The translations under genes were made by a program, and so were the position numbers. Source: CAIZGX01 sp044371535 (GTDB lineage Bacteria; Bacteroidota; Bacteroidia; Flavobacteriales_D; Sanyastnellaceae). Taken from it: a stretch of 13,228 nucleotides of DNA. Shown in pieces: positions 1 through 6,692 of this stretch. The notes under the pieces were generated by a model that was not told the origin of the DNA, made no database searches, and saw only the letters and a program-made list of their open reading frames with translations. Within the stretch, counting starts at the first letter, position 1. Each line of letters begins with the position of its first letter. Location of the stretch: contig JBILTL010000052.1 of the NCBI GenBank assembly GCA_044371535.1, positions 1-13,228 on the forward strand. The letters run 5' to 3'.

Positions 1-2292
1 AATTTGTTAAAGGTGATGGAAAAGGGCTGGGGCAAACCCAATCAAGCCGAGGTGGAAGCACTAAACGGACAATTAAACGAAACAGCCGAATATATCATTG
101 ACTGGGTGGCTGGAAATAAAAAACACGAATTCAACCGCATTAACAAGATTCTTCCAAGAATCTTCACAACTGGATTATTAAGCAAACTCAATGAAGTAAG
201 TATTCGAATTAAATCGGAAGAAAACCTGCTTCTCATTTCCGACTTTCACGCTATCGTCTCTGCAGTTGTTCAAGAAAGCACTGCGCCATTCATATACGAG
301 CGCGCTGGCGAACGCTACCATCATATTCTTATCGACGAGTTTCAAGACACTTCAGAAATGCAGTGGAAGAACTTTCTTCCATTGTTCGAAAACGCCATTG
401 CGCAAGGAAATTTCAACTTGGTTGTCGGAGATGGAAAACAGAGTATCTATCGCTGGAGAAATGGAAATGTTGAACAATTCGTTCGCCTTCCAAAACTATT
501 CGATGGTGCACCGGATACAATGCAGTTGTTGTTGAATCATGCCTATAAAGAGGAAGTATTGAACACGAACAGAAGAAGTGGAAAGGCTATTATTGAATTC
601 AACAACACTCTATTCGGTGCGTTGAAAGAAAAGCTCGGTCCACTTCAAGATGTATATGACAACCACGCACAAGAATGCAGCAAAGACCATCCGGGTTATG
701 TGGAAATTCAAACCACCGTAGTTGACAGAAAAGATTCCAGCGATTTACACATGCTTAATGGAATTGTAGAAGCTATTCGTGAATGCAAAGCAGATGGATA
801 TGATTGGGGCGATATTGCAATACTCACGAGGAAAGGAAAAGCAGAGTCGACAAAAATTTCCGAATTCATTCTTCAACAAACAGAAAAAATTCCACTCACA
901 ACGGAAGATAGTTTTTTAGTTCAAAATTCAGATGAAGTGCAGTTGCTAATGGCGTGCATCAATTACTTCGGAAAAGAGACCGAAAATTTTTATCGCTTCA
1001 ATCTGATCCGCAGAATCTGCGATGTCTTTCCAGATAAATTCAATTACAGCGAAATCATTTCCACTTATGTTGAGCAGTTGGATAAAGGAAAACTTCGTTT
1101 CAAAGTGAATGAATTCCTCGACGAACATTACCCTGGTCTTCGTGATTTGGTGAAGAGCAATGTTCATCCGTTCGAATGCATTCAAGAACTTATCCGATAC
1201 TTCCAATTGCAATTCGATGTGTACTTGGAATTTTTCGAAAACCAATTGCTACAGCTTTCTCACCGCAACGGCATGGGGTTTTCAGAGATGACAGATTGGT
1301 GGAACGACAACAGAAACAAATTGTATATTCAAAGTGGTGAACAGCAAAATGCCGTTCGCATATTAACTATTCATAAAAGCAAAGGACTTCAATTTCCCGT
1401 GGTCATCTTCCCGAAATTCGACACGAAACATCCGAATCAAACCTTGTGGGTAAACGCTCCAGACGTGCATCCAGGCTTCACCAAGGGACTTATCAATTTC
1501 ACTCCAAGTAAGGCACCTAAGGAAGATGATCCAGAAGAAATTCTAATCGAAAACAACAAAATATTACTCGACGATATGAACCTGCTTTATGTAGCGCTCA
1601 CTCGTCCTGAAGACCGATTGTACTTCCTTACGGAAAGCAAACCTTCATCTACCAACAGCGCATTAAACACTTACCTCTACGATTACTTCAATACGCATCA
1701 TGCCGGTTTGAATAAATTTCATTTTGGAGAAAAAACTCTTCATGTTAAGGAAGAAGAAGAGGAGGCCAAGACGGTTGCTTTACTTGATGGCACGCGCTTA
1801 AATGCGGTTCAACCCGACTTTCGCATGCGTGAAACGAAACGCAAAGATTTGGAAGGAAAAGAAGCACTTATCATGGGAAACCATCTCCATGCTTGCCTTT
1901 CAACATTGAATCATTTCAACACGTGGGAAGAATCTCTTTCGAATTACATCTTCGAACACTCCGAACTTCAACCCAACGAAAAAGAACTTCTTTCGAATCA
2001 GGTAAAAGCAACCGTGATGAACGATTCGTTTCAGCAGATATTCAAAACGACAGATGAGGTATTGACCGAACACGATGTTCAAATCAATGTTCGCGAGGTG
2101 GCTCGTCCAGATCGCATTCACCTAAATGCCGAATACGTCGAGGTGTATGATTTTAAGACGGGTGCAGAAATGGACAAGCATCTTCAACAAGTGAAGAACT
2201 ACATGAGTGCGCTACAAAGCGCAACAGACAAGCCTGTTCGAGGATATCTTGCTTATACCAAGACGGGAACGTTGAAAGAAGTAGCGCTCTAA
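1..2292 (+). CDS. AddA/RecB-like UvrD-family helicase with C-terminal nuclease domain (5' partial)
   Basis: This is a DNA double-strand break repair helicase-nuclease of the AddA/RecB type, which unwinds and resects DNA ends to load recombinase. The frame is open to the left edge, so the N-terminus, including the Walker A motif, lies outside the window. Numbering residues from the TTG at base 4, helicase motif II is DEFQDT (111-116), motif III is GDGKQSIYRWR (142-152), motif V is IHKSKG (456-461) and motif VI is VALTRPEDR (530-538). The C-terminal 140 residues look like a RecB/AddA PD-(D/E)XK nuclease: a GNHLHACL helix (625-632), RPDR (701-704), then YDFKTG (715-720) giving the D-x-K pair, followed by HLQQVKNYMSAL. 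In this phylum an AddB-like partner is expected nearby, probably off the left edge (inference). The stop codon directly abuts the stop of the convergent peptidase gene. Family assignment is firm; the choice of AddA over other UvrD-nuclease fusions is less so. Confidence 0.9.
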   Translation, partial: NLLKVMEKGWGKPNQAEVEALNGQLNETAEYIIDWVAGNKKHEFNRINKILPRIFTTGLLSKLNEVSIRIKSEENLLLISDFHAIVSAVVQESTAPFIYERAGERYHHILIDEFQDTSEMQWKNFLPLFENAIAQGNFNLVVGDGKQSIYRWRNGNVEQFVRLPKLFDGAPDTMQLLLNHAYKEEVLNTNRRSGKAIIEFNNTLFGALKEKLGPLQDVYDNHAQECSKDHPGYVEIQTTVVDRKDSSDLHMLNGIVEAIRECKADGYDWGDIAILTRKGKAESTKISEFILQQTEKIPLTTEDSFLVQNSDEVQLLMACINYFGKETENFYRFNLIRRICDVFPDKFNYSEIISTYVEQLDKGKLRFKVNEFLDEHYPGLRDLVKSNVHPFECIQELIRYFQLQFDVYLEFFENQLLQLSHRNGMGFSEMTDWWNDNRNKLYIQSGEQQNAVRILTIHKSKGLQFPVVIFPKFDTKHPNQTLWVNAPDVHPGFTKGLINFTPSKAPKEDDPEEILIENNKILLDDMNLLYVALTRPEDRLYFLTESKPSSTNSALNTYLYDYFNTHHAGLNKFHFGEKTLHVKEEEEEAKTVALLDGTRLNAVQPDFRMRETKRKDLEGKEALIMGNHLHACLSTLNHFNTWEESLSNYIFEHSELQPNEKELLSNQVKATVMNDSFQQIFKTTDEVLTEHDVQINVREVARPDRIHLNAEYVEVYDFKTGAEMDKHLQQVKNYMSALQSATDKPVRGYLAYTKTGTLKEVAL

Positions 2293-3582
2293 TTATTTAG
2301 CGCACAATGCTTCTATCTCTTCCACTTCCAATGGGAAGTTTGCGAACAAATCGCGGTTGCCATTTTCGGTAATCACAATGTTGTTCTCTAAACGTATTCC
2401 TAAATCTTCTTCTGGAATATATATTCCCGGCTCAACCGTGAATACGTTTCCAACTTCAATAGGTTTGTTCCAATTTCCAACGTCGTGAACATCCAATCCC
2501 AAGAAGTGAGATGTTCCGTGCATGAAATATTTTTTGTAAGCAGGCCAAGACGGATTTTGATTTTTCACATCTTCTTCCGAAATCAAATTCAATTTCAACA
2601 ATTCCGCTGTCATCATCTCACCTACTGCTGCATGGTATTCAGACATAATTACGCCTGGTTTCAAATAAGCAGTGGCTTGTTTCATAACGGAAAGAACCGC
2701 GTTGTATACATCCTTTTGGCGTGCGGTAAATTTTCCGCTAACTGGCAAACAACGAGTCATGTCTGCTGCGTAATTTCCATACTCGGCACCAACGTCTAAT
2801 AAAATAACATCGCCTTCTTTGCAAGGTTTGTCGTTGTCTATGTAATGCAGTACACAAGCACTTTCGCCAGAGGCGATAATTGGAGTGTATGCGAATCCGC
2901 GTGAACCGCTGCTTAAAAACTCGTGTGCAAATTCTGCTTCAATAACGTATTCCATAACGCCCGGACGAATCATTTTCATCACGCGTAACAAACCGTTACG
3001 GGTTATGTCAACAGCCTTTTGAATTTGCGCAATTTCCTCTTCATCCTTCACCGCGCGAAGTGCGTGCATGATAGGCGCTGAACGCTCAATCGAATGATGA
3101 GGATATTTCTCACGGAACCACTTCGACAAGCGCATTTCGCGTGTTTCAACTTCAATGGTTGCGCGTGAATGCTCGTTGCTATTTAAGTAAACTGAAGAGG
3201 CTTCACCGATTACAGTATGAAGTATTTTTTCGAATTCAGAACTCCAATGAATGGTATTCACTCCCGTGCGATCTTTCGCTTGTGCCTTATTCAATTTCGC
3301 TCCTTCCCAAACTGCAATGTGATCGTTTGTTTCACGAACAAAAAGCATTTCTCTATGCGCAGGATTGGTAGCACCTGGAAACAGAATCAACATGGTTTCT
3401 TCTTGATCAACACCTGTCAAATAAAAAATATCGCTGTGTTGTTTGAACGGTAAAGTACCGTCGGCACTTGTCGGATAAATATCGTTGCTTGTGAAAATGG
3501 CCAATGCCTTCTCTTCCATGCGAGAAGCGAAGCGTTTACGATTGTTCGAGTAATGTGTTGAAGAAAGAGCTGTGTAACGCAT
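2293..3582 (-). CDS. pepP: Xaa-Pro aminopeptidase (aminopeptidase P, peptidase family M24B)
   Basis: This is a cytoplasmic metallopeptidase that removes an N-terminal residue preceding proline. The protein has 429 residues, normal for the family, and no signal peptide. An N-terminal aminopeptidase-P domain (about 1-160) carries the SNDIYPTSADGTLPF and DIFYLTGVDQEE blocks, and a pita-bread catalytic domain follows. The five expected metal ligands are visible: D263 and D274 in DVGAEYGNYAAD, H359 in HGTSHFLGLDVHD, E384 in VEPGIYIP and E399 in GIRLEN. H366 is the usual second conserved histidine. The ATG start fits the conserved N-terminal block. It is the last gene of a minus-strand block, 32 bases after the DUF2490 gene, so it may be co-transcribed with that gene. 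The start codon sits inside an 8-bp inverted repeat. Its 3' end abuts the convergent helicase gene with no spacer. Confidence 0.93.
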   Translation of the reverse strand: MRYTALSSTHYSNNRKRFASRMEEKALAIFTSNDIYPTSADGTLPFKQHSDIFYLTGVDQEETMLILFPGATNPAHREMLFVRETNDHIAVWEGAKLNKAQAKDRTGVNTIHWSSEFEKILHTVIGEASSVYLNSNEHSRATIEVETREMRLSKWFREKYPHHSIERSAPIMHALRAVKDEEEIAQIQKAVDITRNGLLRVMKMIRPGVMEYVIEAEFAHEFLSSGSRGFAYTPIIASGESACVLHYIDNDKPCKEGDVILLDVGAEYGNYAADMTRCLPVSGKFTARQKDVYNAVLSVMKQATAYLKPGVIMSEYHAAVGEMMTAELLKLNLISEEDVKNQNPSWPAYKKYFMHGTSHFLGLDVHDVGNWNKPIEVGNVFTVEPGIYIPEEDLGIRLENNIVITENGNRDLFANFPLEVEEIEALCAK

Positions 3583-3599
3583 AAAAACTTGTTTATGCG
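3578..3599 (-). repeat. Inverted repeat enclosing the aminopeptidase P start codon
   Basis: On the minus strand CGCATAAA is followed by a 6-base loop (CAAGTT) and TTTATGCG, a perfect 8-bp stem. The ATG of the peptidase gene lies in the 3' arm, so in mRNA the hairpin would pair the start codon. No Shine-Dalgarno sequence is seen. The repeat itself is certain; a role in limiting translation is inference. Confidence 0.5.
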
Positions 3600-3614
3600 A
3601 TAAAGGTACAAAGC

Positions 3615-4325
3615 CTATTGAACGGCAGGAGTTGATTTCTCCTTTTTCTTATTGAATTCCCACTTGTATCCCGTTAGAATGATAAAATCCATATCGGCAT
3701 TTGTCAAATCTCGCTGAACTAAATATCCCAGCGATATTCCGTTCGACTTATCAATCTTATACTTCAAAGCAATCTGGCTTCGCCAGTTTGTATTCTCTAA
3801 CGTTATTGGAAGAAAGAACAGTTCGTGGCTCACTTGAATGGATAAATTCTTCCAAGGTGCATATTCCAAACCTACCTTCTGGCGCCAAGTTGAATTTAAA
3901 TCTAAATCTGAAGTACGAACTTGAGCAATTTGATACCTGGTTGTAGCAGTGATCTTAAAATCTTTTATTGGCAAACTTAATTGCGTGCCAATAGACCATC
4001 TTTTCCGAATTGAATAGGCAGACTCTTCGCGGCGTGCGCCAAATCTATATTCCACAGTAGATGACACGTACTTACTCCACTTCTTATCGAATCCTATGTC
4101 AGTGAAATAGCCCCTCAGCTGCGTAATGTTCTCATTGAAACGCATCTCTGGATTCAGATGAAAGGATACATTCTTAAAAGCATCCCCGTCTTTCCAAGGG
4201 GTTAAATCTTTGATATCGGATGAAAAAGAAAAAGCATTCCACATTCCAGCGTCGTTCACATTCTGCGCAGAAACAAGCGAAGCTACAAACAAGAAAAAGA
4301 GGAGTGAACCCTTACGGAGTATCAT
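3615..4325 (-). CDS. DUF2490 family outer-membrane beta-barrel protein
   Basis: This is a predicted outer-membrane protein of unknown function with 236 residues. A signal peptide (about 1-20, ending LVSA before QN) is followed by the family's opening block NDAGMWNAFSFS. Alternating amphipathic strands rich in aromatic residues then run to the end, for example KYVSSTVEYRFGARRE, FKITATTRYQIAQV, LSIQVSHELFFLP and GISLGYLVQRDL. These patterns fit the DUF2490 family common in Bacteroidota. The final strand FIILTGYKWEF is followed by a short charged tail (KKKEKSTPAVQ) rather than ending at the aromatic residue. The start overlaps the end of the upstream lipoprotein gene by 14 bases in another frame, which suggests translational coupling and a shared task. 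The DUF2490 label is from memory of the family's appearance. No biochemical function can be given. Confidence 0.8.
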   Translation of the reverse strand: MILRKGSLLFFLFVASLVSAQNVNDAGMWNAFSFSSDIKDLTPWKDGDAFKNVSFHLNPEMRFNENITQLRGYFTDIGFDKKWSKYVSSTVEYRFGARREESAYSIRKRWSIGTQLSLPIKDFKITATTRYQIAQVRTSDLDLNSTWRQKVGLEYAPWKNLSIQVSHELFFLPITLENTNWRSQIALKYKIDKSNGISLGYLVQRDLTNADMDFIILTGYKWEFNKKKEKSTPAVQ

Positions 4326-4728
4326 AGATCGTTAAATCAGAAACTACAGCGTGGTCTTCGTTGTCTGTAAGTTCAACTTCTTTGAGAACCACCATTTTCG
4401 TCGGGTCAATTATTGGAGGATTCTGGCCGAGTGTGTCTCTGCTGTATACATAGACCGTGTACTTTCCTTTTCTCAAATTACGGAACTCGAAATCGCCGTT
4501 GTAATCGGTAACGACTTTATCATCTGGAGAAACGTGTTCCCCGTAAACGATATAAACATCCAGATCTGCGGCAGGAACGGTGTACAACTCAGTCGCTGGG
4601 TTAGTTAAAACCACGCGAACTTCCTTCGAAACAGTTCCCGAAATCGTTCCTGCTCCGCCCGTTCCAGGGTCTTTCTCACACGACACGAATGCAGCAGCAA
4701 GAATTAAAAAAAAGAGTGTTTTTTTCAT
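4312..4728 (-). CDS. Small surface-type lipoprotein with a carboxypeptidase-regulatory-like domain
   Basis: This is a predicted lipoprotein of 138 residues. The signal peptide MKKTLFFLILAAAFVSC ends in a lipobox with Cys17 as the lipidation site. After the cysteine comes EKDP, which resembles the lipoprotein export signal (C-x-K-acidic) reported in Bacteroidota for lipoproteins shown on the cell surface, although only one acidic residue follows the lysine. A Gly-rich linker leads into a beta-sandwich-like region with GTISGTVSKEVRVVLT and DYNGDFEFRNLRKGKYTVYVY. That pattern is typical of carboxypeptidase D regulatory-like (transthyretin-fold) domains. Its start shares one base with the yebC stop (TAATG), and its end overlaps the DUF2490 start by 14 bases. 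A complex with that barrel is a reasonable guess, not shown. Lipoprotein call firm; domain moderate; function unknown. Confidence 0.8.
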   Translation of the reverse strand: MKKTLFFLILAAAFVSCEKDPGTGGAGTISGTVSKEVRVVLTNPATELYTVPAADLDVYIVYGEHVSPDDKVVTDYNGDFEFRNLRKGKYTVYVYSRDTLGQNPPIIDPTKMVVLKEVELTDNEDHAVVSDLTIYDTP

Positions 4729-5438
4729 TATCCCAAATTGTGATAGACAGCAAGAACATCTTCATCCGCCTCAATCTTTTCAATCAATTCCAAAATCTCA
4801 TCGGTTTGCTCTTCCGTAATCTCTGCGTAGGTATTCGGAATTCTTTCCAATCCAGCTTTAGTTGGAACTATTCCTCGATCTTCTAGAGCTTTTTGCATAT
4901 TTCCGAAATCTGAAAACGCCGTGTAGACCACCATTTCGTTTTCTTCTTGCTCAGAACTATCTAAACCATGGTCAATCAATTCCAATTCTAATTCTTCCCA
5001 AGATGGAATTTGATCCATTGCTAATCGGAAGACACCCTTTCTTTCAAAAATGAAAGATAACGAACCACTGTTGCCCATAAGTCCACCAGATCTGTTGAAG
5101 TATAAACGGATATTCGCAACTGTTCTGGTTGGATTATCCGTAGCGGTTTCCACTAAAATTGGAATTCCATGAGGACCGTAACCTTCGTAAACTACTTCTT
5201 CGTAGTTACTCGCATCTTTACTCGAAGCTCTCTTGATTGCCGCGTCAACGCGGTCTTTCGGCATATTTACTCCCTTTGCATTTGCAACGCACTGACGTAA
5301 TCTTGGGTTGTAAGAAGGATCAGGACCACCTGCCTTCACTGCCATTGCAATTTCTTTTCCTATACGCGTAAAAGCTTTCGCCATACGATCGTAGCGCGCG
5401 AACATCTTGTGCTTTCGCTTTTCAAACATTCTTCCCAT
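4728..5438 (-). CDS. yebC: YebC/PmpR/TACO1 family translation or regulatory factor
   Basis: This cytoplasmic protein belongs to the YebC/TACO1 family. Members were first described as DNA-binding regulators and have more recently been linked to translation, notably synthesis of proline-rich stretches. It has 236 residues, close to the usual size. The N-terminus reads MGRMFEKRKHKMF rather than the proteobacterial MAGHSKW form, which fits Bacteroidota homologues. Conserved blocks are AFTRIGKEIAMAVKAGGPDP (22-41), NPRLRQCVANAKGVNMPKD (44-62), YEGYGPHGIPILVETATDN (84-102) and the GNSGSLSF turn (122-129). An acidic C-terminal domain ends the protein. It lies 45 bases after the desaturase, in a gap holding a TAnnTTTG element, so it may have its own promoter. 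The stop overlaps the lipoprotein start by one base. Family certain; molecular role here undetermined. Confidence 0.93.
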   Translation of the reverse strand: MGRMFEKRKHKMFARYDRMAKAFTRIGKEIAMAVKAGGPDPSYNPRLRQCVANAKGVNMPKDRVDAAIKRASSKDASNYEEVVYEGYGPHGIPILVETATDNPTRTVANIRLYFNRSGGLMGNSGSLSFIFERKGVFRLAMDQIPSWEELELELIDHGLDSSEQEENEMVVYTAFSDFGNMQKALEDRGIVPTKAGLERIPNTYAEITEEQTDEILELIEKIEADEDVLAVYHNLG

Positions 5439-5471
5439 AAGTACAAACTTTATTCACCCCAAAGGGTAAGA

Positions 5472-5479
5472 CAAAAATA
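5472..5479 (-). promoter_or_regulatory. Candidate -7 element (TATTTTTG) upstream of yebC
   Basis: Read on the minus strand, the gap between the desaturase stop and yebC contains TATTTTTG, an exact match to the Bacteroidota -7 consensus TAnnTTTG, about 33 bases before the yebC ATG. No TTTG lies at the usual 17-23 base distance upstream; the nearest is about 25 bases away, inside the desaturase 3' end. It may be an internal promoter of the block or a chance match in AT-rich DNA. Confidence 0.35.
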
Positions 5480-5483
5480 CAAA

Positions 5484-6545
5484 TTATGTGGCTCCTAAAA
5501 TACGCAAATGACTTACGTGGGCACGAATGGCTGAAAGTACATTTGGATACTCTTGGTAATCTAACCCATACTCTTCGCAAGTGTCGCGAACAATCTTATT
5601 GATATACGGATAGTGAATGTGACTAATTCTTGGAAAGAGATGGTGCTCTACTTGGAAATTCAACCCTCCCGTTAACCAAGAAACAATTTTGCTTTTTGTT
5701 GCGAAATTAGCCGTGGTATTCACCTGGTGCACCGCCCATTCTTCCTTCAACATTCTTCCATCGGTATCAGGCAAGTGGAAATTTCTTCCTTCAACCACGT
5801 GAGCCAATTGGAATACTACCGCAATGATCCATCCTGTAACGAATAACATAACTGTATAGCCAATAAGGGTCTTCAACCAACCTACCACTAGAATTGGAAC
5901 GAGAATGAAAGCAGCTACATAAAACAATTTACTCGCCCAAAAAATGATATGCTCACTACGTGGAATTTTTCTAATAGGCGTTTCTCCGATTTTCCTTGTA
6001 AAATACTTATTGAAATCCTTTACGTAAACCCACAAAAAATAGGTGGTTCCGTAGATTATCGCCCAATAAATGTATTGGTACTTGTGAAACCAATACTTCT
6101 TCTGCTGTTCGTTTACACGTAAGAATGGTTCAACATCTATGTCCTCATCAACCCCTTGGATATTGGTATAAACATGGTGAATTTGATTGTGCTTCAATTT
6201 CCATAAAAACACATTTCCACCTATAATATTCAATGAATATCCCATCATTTGATTCACCCAAGACTTCGAAGAGAAGCTTCCGTGAGCACTGTCATGCATG
6301 AGGTTAAATCCAATGGCCGCGAAAATCATTCCCAAAACCGCCCACAAAATCATCTGTGCGGCCCATGATTGGAACAATAGAATTGAGGCATAAGCAACAG
6401 CAATAGAAATCAAAAGCAAAGTAGCCTTTGTATAAATTTTCCAATTACCGGTTCTGCTAATTCCTTTTGTCGTGAAGTACTTTTCTACGCGCTCGTTCAA
6501 CGTATCGAAAAACGGGTGCGCCTGATTACCGAGTGAAAATGCCAA
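5484..6545 (-). CDS. Membrane fatty acid (acyl-CoA) desaturase, three-histidine-box type
   Basis: This integral membrane di-iron desaturase introduces a double bond into fatty acyl chains, which usually tunes membrane fluidity. It has 353 residues. All three histidine boxes are present: HDSAH (84-88), HNQIHH (119-124) and QVEHH (298-302). H249 in QLAHVVEG is also typical. Hydrophobic segments near 42-60, 64-82, 158-175, 204-222 and 226-247 fit the family's hairpin topology. The third box begins with Gln, as in front-end and linoleoyl-CoA desaturases, but no cytochrome b5 domain is fused, so regiochemistry cannot be read off. Translation starts at a TTG codon: an in-frame TAA lies five codons upstream, no ATG occurs before the first membrane segments, and AAGGAG sits 8 bases before the TTG. 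It heads the minus-strand block and is divergent from purH. Confidence 0.92.
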   Translation of the reverse strand: MAFSLGNQAHPFFDTLNERVEKYFTTKGISRTGNWKIYTKATLLLISIAVAYASILLFQSWAAQMILWAVLGMIFAAIGFNLMHDSAHGSFSSKSWVNQMMGYSLNIIGGNVFLWKLKHNQIHHVYTNIQGVDEDIDVEPFLRVNEQQKKYWFHKYQYIYWAIIYGTTYFLWVYVKDFNKYFTRKIGETPIRKIPRSEHIIFWASKLFYVAAFILVPILVVGWLKTLIGYTVMLFVTGWIIAVVFQLAHVVEGRNFHLPDTDGRMLKEEWAVHQVNTTANFATKSKIVSWLTGGLNFQVEHHLFPRISHIHYPYINKIVRDTCEEYGLDYQEYPNVLSAIRAHVSHLRILGAT

Positions 6546-6553
6546 TGTGTGAT

Positions 6554-6559
6554 CTCCTT
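6554..6559 (-). promoter_or_regulatory. Shine-Dalgarno site fixing the TTG start of the desaturase
   Basis: AAGGAG on the minus strand is separated by 8 bases (ATCACACA) from TTG at 6545-6543. Together with the in-frame stop at 6560-6558 it decides the start. A strong Shine-Dalgarno sequence is uncommon in this phylum, and the other genes here lack a clear one. Confidence 0.65.
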
Positions 6560-6572
6560 ATTTTGGTTTACT

Positions 6573-6601
6573 CAAAGATAGGGCTTGAAAAGTGGCACAA
6601 A
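6573..6601 (-). promoter_or_regulatory. Predicted desaturase promoter (TTTG -33, TATCTTTG -7)
   Basis: On the minus strand TATCTTTG (6580-6573) matches the Bacteroidota -7 consensus TAnnTTTG exactly. TTTG (6601-6598) lies 17 bases upstream, within the reported 17-23 base spacing. Transcription would start near 6567, giving a leader of roughly 20 bases that contains the AAGGAG site. The TTTG falls in the loop of the inverted repeat at 6592-6606, so a protein bound there could block the promoter (inference). Confidence 0.6.
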
Positions 6602-6606
6602 GCCAC
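6592..6606. repeat. Inverted repeat GTGGC-N5-GCCAC over the desaturase -33 element
   Basis: GTGGC (6592-6596), loop ACAAA and GCCAC (6602-6606) form a perfect 5-bp dyad centred on the predicted -33 TTTG of the desaturase promoter. It could be an operator or a chance short palindrome. No known regulator site is recognised. Confidence 0.4.
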
Positions 6607-6611
6607 AAAAT

Positions 6612-6624
6612 GACAATAATTGTC
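6612..6624. repeat. Inverted repeat GACAAT-A-ATTGTC between the divergent promoters
   Basis: This is a perfect 6-1-6 palindrome just upstream of the predicted desaturase -33 site and just left of the predicted purH -33 site, so it lies between the two promoters. Its symmetry suits a dimeric regulator. The binding protein is unknown. Confidence 0.4.
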
Positions 6625-6626
6625 CC

Positions 6627-6656
6627 TTGTTGAAAAAAGCGCGGCTAATACCTTGA
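6627..6656 (+). promoter_or_regulatory. Possible purH promoter (TTG -33, TACCTTGA -7)
   Basis: TTG (6627-6629) is followed after 19 bases by TACCTTGA (6649-6656), an imperfect match to TAnnTTTG. Transcription would begin near 6662, inside the ATTTACA-T-TGTAAAT palindrome. The match is weaker than for the desaturase promoter, so this is a candidate only. Confidence 0.35.
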
Positions 6657-6670
6657 TTTACATTGTAAAT
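6656..6670. repeat. Inverted repeat ATTTACA-T-TGTAAAT in the purH leader
   Basis: This is a perfect 7-1-7 palindrome 22 bases before the purH GTG start. It overlaps the end of the candidate -7 element and the expected transcription start, a position suited to an operator. The TAA inside it is in frame with purH and rules out a longer N-terminus. No match to a known operator is claimed. Confidence 0.45.
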
Positions 6671-6692
6671 TCGCGACTTAATTTTCAAAGCC

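Noticed and set aside
946..1245. A 99-residue minus-strand frame inside the helicase gene
   Set aside because: It lies opposite the helicase coding frame, shows no domain or leader signals, and its composition is that expected of an antisense frame.
2282..2289. Octamer TAGCGCTC present at both convergent junctions (also 8217-8224)
   Set aside because: The same octamer also occurs near 1592 inside the helicase gene, encoding Val-Ala-Leu, so it is not specific to gene ends.
2324..2339. ACTTCC-AATG-GGAAGT hairpin just after the helicase stop, as a possible terminator
   Set aside because: The stem is only six bases, only TTTG follows it, and it lies in peptidase coding sequence. It is too weak to call.
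5456..5467. Small ACCC/GGGT palindrome between desaturase and yebC as a terminator
   Set aside because: It has four base pairs and no U-tract on the minus strand.
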